From the NCBI GenBank assembly GCA_964036155.1, contig OZ038423.1:27977249-28041248 (forward strand): a stretch of DNA of 64,000 bases, written 5' to 3'. The DNA comes from Diploscapter coronatus (taxonomy: Eukaryota > Nematoda > Chromadorea > Rhabditida > Rhabditidae). Position 1 is the first letter of the stretch. Each line of letters opens with the position of its first letter. Under the pieces are notes generated by a model. It was not told where the DNA came from. It saw only the letters and a list, made by a program, of their open reading frames with translations, and did not search any database. The translations under genes were made by a program, and so were the position numbers. This document shows, piece after piece, positions 58,072-64,000 of the stretch.

Positions 58072-59847
58072 CCACCGTATTTCGTTATATTCATGCGATC
58101 AGAATTAATATCATTTCTTCGCTGGTTCCTCTATATTTTCGTCGAAACAATATTTTGTCCTGAAATTATTAACAGAATAATTTATGATGCAACATCTAAC
58201 GGTAGGTATCTAGCAAATAAAAAAGTTAGCATAGAAATAGGCAACGTGTTAATGGAATGGAAATTTGCCTTCAAAGATTTAGCGTATTTCTCAACATCAT
58301 TCGACGGTTGCGTCAGAATCATAACGAATTTCACCTAACTATAAATTCCGCTATTTTATTCAGTGTTTTACCGATTACATCGTATTTTATTTCTTTTGAA
58401 TGGTATGTCTATATTCGAGAGCGCGACGATGTAATTAAGTTTATGCTGATTCCGGTATGAATGTTTCTCAAATTAAACAAAAAATATGCCAATCCCTCTC
58501 AAATTTCCTGGGATGTATTATTTTGAAAAGTAATCGCTACATGTAGCTGATTTTTACCGCTGATCTATTGAATCACCAATGTACCTGGAACATTTTTTGA
58601 TGATTTTGCACGTCGTTCGTAATCAAATTCACATAGATAAAAACTTCCGTTTCGTAAATTTTAAGATTGTAAATGATGCGAAATGACGCAGAAAAACTGC
58701 AAGATCGCTAAAAATAACACAATATTTTAGATAAATGATATAATCGAATTACCGTTCTTTATCGTACCTATCATAGCCTATATCTGCATAATAGCTAACG
58801 TTTGGATGTCAAGAAATAAGAAATTTGAAGAACTAAAAATTTTCGGTCAAGCTATTCCACCGTTGGTCATTAGAATCGTAAAATATATTTATTTTAAATT
58901 TAAATAAAATATACAGTGGCGAGCAAAAGTTTTGCATTATCGTTGTAATTTATTAGGGAAAAGTTCAGAAATCAAATTTCTACACATTTACTATGAAAAT
59001 AATTGTGAAAATTCTTTATAAATTAGAAACTATCTTTGATTATCATAGAATATTTTACCAGGTTATTCGATTGCTGGAAAATAATTTTCTTCAAAGTTAG
59101 AAACGGTTTGAAACTTTTGAACTTCTTTTACTATTGAAAAAAAGAAAAGTGACGATTTTTCAGCCAACCCCACCAAATATTATACAGATTTTTTCAGTGT
59201 ATTAAAGGGTAAATACATTGGGCATCAAATGGTCGGAAGTTGGCTCCGTACCTAAATCGCACGGACCTAGGGAATTTTTTAATGTGGTCAATTTTGATTT
59301 TCTCGCGTAGTACAAATTTTAAAAAAAATCATAACTTTCATAAAAATGGTCGAATCGAGCTGAAACTTGGCAAATATTTATGATATATCAACCCCAATAT
59401 GTGTATAAAATTTTAACCGAACTGATCAACTGCAGGCAGGGGAACTATCATCAAATCAAAATGTAGGGGATGATCCAAAACTTTTGTTCGTCATTGCATT
59501 TTTTACTTTTAGCCTATTGATGAACGGTCTACTCAGAAATGCCGATAATCCTAGGCCTGAATTTAGTAAACAGGATTATTTTTAAACGCAAGTAAAATTT
59601 GGGAAAGTTAGTTGACGGAAAAGGAAATTATGTCTCAATATCACCTATTACGACGTTTTACGACTTAGACGTTTATTTCAATTTTGCCATACCGTTAACA
59701 TTTCTGTTATTGAGTCGTAAGAAATTCAAATTCAATACAATTTTGGAAGAAAAATTTAGGCAAACTTCGCGGTGTCGCAGAACCCTTTTTCATTATTCTA
59801 TTGTTGAAATTTTTAGATCTTTGATGAACTCATTCCTTAGAAGATGA
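58072..59847 (+). pseudogene. degenerate seven-transmembrane chemoreceptor remnant
   Basis: Three exon-like pieces join in phase (58072-58205, 58241-58454, 58731-58877). They encode membrane segments (FLRWFLYIFVETIFC, CLQRFSVFLNIIRRL, AILFSVLPITSYFISF, ELPFFIVPIIAYICIIANVW) with loop LKIFGQAIPPLVIRI. A further TM7-like frame (DVYFNFAIPLTFLLLSRKKF) ends at 59847 but cannot be linked without a stop. No first exon with a start and TM1 is visible, and a Tc1/mariner-like insertion separates the third piece from the rest. Taken together it looks like a decayed serpentine receptor gene. A live gene with unusual splicing is less likely. Confidence 0.5.
58914..59496. mobile_element. degenerate Tc1/mariner-type non-autonomous element
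   Basis: The left end reads CAGTGGCGAGCAAAAGTTTT directly after a TA. The right end, on the other strand, reads CAATGACGAACAAAAGTTTT. These match at most positions and resemble Tc1/mariner terminal repeats. The ~583-base body has no transposase frame. It lies inside the decayed receptor gene. Confidence 0.65.
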
Positions 59848-60488
59848 ACAGTCAAAGTTTCAGTGCATAAAGTAAAAATCGCTTGGCCCTTGAATCATGA
59901 GAAAGATTCTAAATCTTCGAAGAAGACTAATATAAGTGTGATTTAATTGTTATTGCATAGTTTTGTATAGCGGTTATAAATAATTCTTCCAAAATGATAT
60001 GCTCTCATATCACAAGACATTACGAATTCCTCAGTCTTTCTAATGTTATCCAAATGGTCTATTACTGTTCCAATGTTCGTGCTTTAATTTTTTTCGCTAT
60101 CATGCATCTCTTATCTTTGTTTTCCAACTCTAAAATCTATTTTACTTCTTCTGCTCTAAATTTCCATGAAATGGAAATCGGAAAGTTTATCGTGAACGTT
60201 GATGAAATCAGGATGCACTTCAGCAAAAGTGAAGAAAGTTGAATTAAAATTGTGTGTATTTTCATTAGATAAAATCTCGAATAGGATAAAGATCGTACCA
60301 AAAAATACGAGAGAAACCTTTATAAATTTGTACAAATCGCTTACTTTGGTATAAATTGCCTCTACCCCAAATATCTCCACCTACTTCCTTTCAAGTTTGT
60401 TAGAAAACTGCAGTACTCTTCTCTGGCGAGCTTCCTCCAGGATACATCATGTCTATTCTTATCACTTCAAATCACCAGTTTAGACTTT
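59848..60488. other. intergenic region
   Basis: No supported gene. A short open frame at 59994-60242 lacks domain or splice support. Confidence 0.4.
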
Positions 60489-60572
60489 CTTATCAACAAT
60501 GAATAATCTCCTCCAGACCCGTTCATTTTTTATTTCTTCCCCAAACAAAATGAATCGCGCTCGCTATATAAA
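60489..60572 (+). promoter_or_regulatory. promoter block of Ly6-like gene 1
   Basis: Contains a GATA-type site (CTTATCA at 60489), a conserved CGTTCATTTTTTATTTCTTC block and a TATA box (TATATAAAT near 60565), in that order, about 80 bases before the ATG. The same three elements in the same order precede the next gene. Confidence 0.7.
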
Positions 60573-60647
60573 TAATTCTGCAGACTTTTCTGTTTATACT
60601 AATTTTTCGGTACTTTCTTAATTTCTTGTTTATTTTGAGGACTGCCT

Positions 60648-61304
60648 ATGAATTTGCTTGTTCTATCAGTGCTCATCGGAATAACCTCAGTGGATTCCCT
60701 GATGTGTGCAACTTCCGAAACGGAATACGAATTTTGTGGGGTGGAGTTTCTATTTTTCGTAAGTAAAATTCAATTTCATTTCTATAAATGGAGCTTTTCT
60801 TTCAGAAGAACAAATGCTACAGCTACACGAACATGGAGAACAAAATCGTACGCGGATGTGTAGATTTGTTCCATATGTCGCCTATTAGTCCCGTAAGTTT
60901 ATTTTTATTTCACTTCAATAGACATAATAATAACTTCTTCTGAAACTTCGTGAAGAAATCAACTTTGATCGTGAAGGCATTTCAAATGAATGGCGTTTCA
61001 GTGCACAGTCGGCTCCTGTTACTTCAACGACATTCTACCCGTAGTTAGCAAGGGTCGGATGTGCTGCTGTAATTCAGGTAATTTGAAACTTTTCCAAAGT
61101 TAAAAAATAATATCTTTCCAATCCCTCCTAATCTTAGACCTTAAATATTTTGTTAAGCTGCAACAGTGAGGCATTTTCTAATACTTTAATTCAGATAACT
61201 GTAATCTTGTCTTCACTCATCCACTAGCTCCACTTCCGGACAGACCGATTCCTATACCATACAAAGAAGATCTAGGATCATATCTACTAAATTCGGATAT
61301 ATGA
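60648..61304 (+). CDS. secreted Ly6/three-finger-like protein 1
   Basis: Four exons (60648-60758, 60806-60892, 61002-61077, 61195-61304) give 127 residues. A signal peptide (MNLLVLSVLIGITSVDS) precedes a ten-cysteine domain: MCATSE, EFCGVEF, NKCYSY, VRGCVDLF, SPCTVGSCYF, MCCCNSDNCN. The closing CCC..DNCN is typical of Ly6/three-finger folds. The C-terminal tail is proline-rich and not hydrophobic, so it is probably secreted, not GPI-linked. It is a tandem paralogue of the next gene. Confidence 0.8.
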
Positions 61305-61487
61305 TAAACGACTATTTTCCTTGCCAAACATTTTATTTAGAATGTCTGTACAGTTCAAATCTCATAGTTATCACATTCTTGTTTGTAAATATATTTGTGC
61401 TAAGTAAATTACTTGATGTACAAATTGTAAATATACGATTTTGTTTGTAATTTAGATAGATAGACTATCAGTAAAACTAATTTTCCG

Positions 61488-61493
61488 AATAAA
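61488..61493 (+). terminator. poly(A) signal of Ly6-like gene 1
   Basis: AATAAA about 185 bases past the stop codon. Confidence 0.45.
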
Positions 61494-61692
61494 GATTTGG
61501 TTCACATCGAATTATTAAAATATAAAAATAAGGTATGAAAGCAAAGTGAAATATAGCATGCAAGCAACGTCCAAATTTTCGATTAATAAAATCTCAAAAT
61601 GCTATTCTTGCACTTGAATTTCATTCTCCAGGTCAACTTCATGATTCGTAATCTTATTTTTGTCTTATCGCCACCTCACTCTAATTTAGGCT

Positions 61693-61788
61693 CTTATCTA
61701 TCGATGAATAATTTTAAAAGCAGACTCTTCAAAACCGTTCATTTTTTATTTCTTCCCCAACAAGGTTAATCGTCGCCCACTATATAAA
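61693..61788 (+). promoter_or_regulatory. promoter block of Ly6-like gene 2
   Basis: GATA-type site (CTTATCT at 61693), the CGTTCATTTTTTATTTCTTC block, and TATATAAA at 61781-61788, about 65 bases before the ATG. Duplicated from the block upstream of gene 1. Confidence 0.7.
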
Positions 61789-61849
61789 CCATAATAACTT
61801 CAGACAATATCGTTATTTTCATTCAGAGTTTCTAGCTCAAAAGGTTAGT

Positions 61850-62296
61850 ATGCATAAGCTCTATGCTGTCCTGATCACGGCTACTTTGTTTCCATTCGGA
61901 TCTGCCTTGACTTGTGCCATAAACGAAACGAATTCAGAAGATTGTGGCTTCGCATTTATATTTGTATAATTCCCATGCTTACTTCAAAACATGAGTTTCT
62001 TTCAGGCACATAGATGCTACACTTACACCGACCCAAATACCAACGTTATCACCCGTGGTTGCGCCAGCTTTTTTCATAGATCTCTTCTCAGCACAGTAAG
62101 CAGGAACTTTCGTTACGAAGTATTTGTAAAAAAGCTTTAGAATTGTGTCGTTAACTATTGCACCATGGACGATTTATTTCGATTCAGCGATCCAGGACGA
62201 AAGTGTTGCTGCGATTTCGATAGGTGCAATTTGAAGTTCGTCGACAATCTAACGATACCTCAAAAAACTTTATCTAATAGAGTGACTAAGTTGTGA
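61850..62296 (+). CDS. secreted Ly6/three-finger-like protein 2
   Basis: Three exons (61850-61963, 62006-62095, 62141-62296) give 119 residues. The signal peptide is MHKLYAVLITATLFPFGSA. Ten cysteines are placed as in the neighbour (LTCAIN, EDCGFAF, HRCYTY, TRGCASFF, NCVVNYC, KCCCDFDRCN). The last intron of gene 1, between CCCNS and DNCN, is absent here, so exons 3 and 4 are fused. The C-terminus (NLTIPQKTLSNRVTKL) is unlike that of gene 1. Confidence 0.8.
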
Positions 62297-62720
62297 CAAA
62301 ATATGCTAGCTTGTACATAAGCTTTTTCTGTTTCGAGTATTTATTTTATTCACCACATTTTTGTGGCTGGAACAGAATTATTGCACTGTTTAGGTAGACT
62401 CATCGTACTTCATGTTCATGTTATTTTTGATTTGTTGCTTGTAAATATTGTTCCTCTATTTGTCAAACCATTATTTGATGTACAAAACGTAAATGCTTAA
62501 TTTTTGCTGCAGCAAACAGCGACTTATCAGTATTAAACTGAATCATGTGAATAAAGAATTGCTTTATCGACAGGAATTTTTGAATCATTATAGACATACT
62601 TACATAATTAAAGACCAAATGGATTTGTTTACATTACATGTGCAGAATTGAAAATTCTTTTCGGAAGGAAACATTTCCGTAGCTGTTGCTGTCATTTCAA
62701 AGTAGCAGAAATGGAAGTGA
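62297..62720. other. convergent spacer
   Basis: 3' regions of Ly6-like gene 2 (+) and the PLP enzyme gene (-). Nothing else recognised. Confidence 0.45.
62550..62555 (+). terminator. poly(A) signal of Ly6-like gene 2
   Basis: AATAAA about 255 bases past the stop codon. Confidence 0.4.
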
Positions 62721-63869
62721 TTAGATTTTCTCCAGAGCTTGGTCCAAATCAGCGATAATATCGTTGGGGTTTTCGATTCCGATGCTAAAACAAATACTCC
62801 CAAGCAAAAACTCTCGAACTTTCATGAGAAAATTACGACCATGTTCAAAATTTCTTGATAAACAAGTTATCAATGAAAGAGTTTTCTAAACAAAAAGTGG
62901 TGAAAAATTGGATTGGTTAACTTTTTCACAATCAGTACTCGTTTCATTGAGATTCATTTTTACAACCATCCTACCTGAACCTCAGCATCCCTTCCGGAAT
63001 CGTTCCCGGCCATCCCTTCGTGATGAGCTGTTTTCCGTGACTCATCGATAGCGGATGTTCTATTTTCGATTCGGTCCCACCGAGTGAAATTGAGTGCACG
63101 ATAATGCGGAGGTTCTGGAGAATTAATAACTGATCATTAATCCCGGAGAAGAAAAAGAAGATTACACACTTTGAATGCACTATTAGAGCAAACATGAGTA
63201 ATCGACTAATGAATGAGTTTATGAGTGGAAGTGAAAGTTTACAGTTTACAACTTTCGGGGCTTCAGAATAAACAAATACGAATCCAGACTAACGAGCATT
63301 AATGAAACCTTGTCTATTAGGTCACTTCAAGAAAAGAGTACAAGTTGCGGATGAAATGTTTTTACCTCAACCAATTTAGTAGCCTTCTCAGAAGTTCCGA
63401 CGTCAAAAGCCATCATTCCGGAGAATTTACTCATCATCTGATTTGCGTACTTATGCCCAGGATGAGACTCCAAGCCGGGGTACTTGACCCATTTTACCTA
63501 GACTGTACATGATTCAACGAAGGCTCTTATACATGTCATTCTAATTAGTCGATCAAGAATTTCATGCACTTGTCATATGATGTCTTGTATGTATAGAAGG
63601 ATATGACCGACACAGACAGCTGTAATTTCTAGTGATTCTCTTTATCATTTCTCTGCTTTCCCACATTCCCTATCACACCTATCCATAGACAAGTGCATCC
63701 GTCTGCAAATACAGGCCGCCTTGCCATATTCGTGCCTAGTTCCGACCAACTCTACCTTAGGATGTTTCTCGAGATGCTGTGCGACGATCATCGCGTTGTC
63801 GGAGATTCTGTCCAGTCGAATCGCCAAAGTTTTTATTCCTCTCGCCAATAAGGATGCATCGAATGGCGA
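62721..63869 (-). CDS. Cys/Met-metabolism PLP enzyme (cystathionine gamma-lyase-like), 3' part
   Basis: Four exons (63869-63756, 63497-63366, 63114-62975, 62784-62721) give the last 149 residues; the 5' part lies beyond the right edge. The visible region is the C-terminal domain of the gamma family of fold-type I PLP enzymes: SPFDASLLARGIKTLAIR, VKYPGLESHPGH, FSGMMAFDV, HSISLGGTESKIEHPLSMSH, EGMLRFSIGIENPNDIIADL. These enzymes make or break cystathionine, or split cysteine or methionine side chains in transsulfuration. The PLP lysine and most of the active site are outside the window, so lyase, synthase and methionine gamma-lyase cannot be told apart. The GIKTLAIR and LGGTES blocks line the substrate site. 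Confidence 0.88.
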
Positions 63870-64000
63870 CTAAATCAGTATCAAAGATCAGAAAATGTTC
63901 TTGTAGCTGGAATTGGTTAAAAATCGTCAAATTCTTTTGTTCACCAGAATACAGACCAAAAGATTCATGGCTCTATGAAGTTTGTTGAAGATGAAAAAGG

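Noticed and set aside
59994..60242. Plus-strand frame of 82 codons before the Ly6-like genes
   Set aside because: No recognisable domain and no exon chain; not enough to separate it from chance in AT-rich DNA.
1..64000. Prokaryotic-type features (CRISPR arrays, operons with ribosome binding sites, phage genes)
   Set aside because: The whole window has spliceosomal introns and metazoan families; no array, rRNA or bacterial gene was seen.

Overview
The window is eukaryotic and looks like a free-living or parasitic chromadorean nematode of rhabditid type. Genes are compact and intron-rich, with many 40-60 nt introns whose acceptors end in TTTCAG or TTTTAG. Start codons often sit a few bases after a similar acceptor with no upstream exon, as expected for spliced-leader trans-splicing. 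The families present are also typical of nematodes: T20D4.11/DUF19-like secreted proteins, ET/Ly6-like secreted proteins, serpentine chemoreceptors and many alpha-1,3-fucosyltransferases. All gene models below were built by hand from splice signals and reading-frame continuity. Exon phases were checked arithmetically, but no database search or RNA evidence was available.

Layout. 0.8-2.2 kb: a small secreted protein (+). 3.4-7.0 kb: a ZIP8/14-type metal transporter (-). 10.1-13.8 kb: four small secreted or GPI-type genes (-): two cysteine-rich ET/Ly6-like proteins whose reading frames overlap by 4 nt, a 47-residue peptide, and a precursor ending in a very cysteine-rich tail. 14.3-20.4 kb (+): two paralogous seven-transmembrane chemoreceptor-like genes flanking a GT10 fucosyltransferase; the first receptor has an in-frame TGA near its end. 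21.2-24.0 kb (-): a rhodopsin-type peptide GPCR with an apparent 1-nt frameshift. 24-33 kb: a gene-free stretch leading to a Wnt ligand gene (33.1-35.5 kb, +).

36.6-49.6 kb is mostly housekeeping: a GH38 lysosomal-type alpha-mannosidase with an unusual hydrophobic C-terminus, the proteasome subunit RPN-7 with several inverted-repeat elements in its introns, TMA7, and the divergent pair V-ATPase subunit e (vha-17, -) and an RNase-kappa protein (+), both linked to the V-ATPase Vo sector. 50.5-51.7 kb: a SAM-dependent methyltransferase. 51.9-57.7 kb: four secreted DUF19-like genes, one (+) convergent with three in tandem (-). 58-59.8 kb: a decayed receptor gene interrupted by a Tc1/mariner-like element. 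60.5-62.3 kb: two tandem Ly6-like genes with duplicated promoters. The 3' end of a PLP-dependent Cys/Met-metabolism enzyme (-) closes the window.

The most unusual signal spans many genes. At least seven introns appear to start with GC instead of GT, out of about 142 introns modelled (roughly 5%), which is well above the rate I know for C. elegans. No single locus looks like a wholly new system. The best leads are the GC-AG introns, the near-perfect 659-bp palindromic element in rpn-7, the overlapping secreted-protein frames, and the unusual small secreted precursors.
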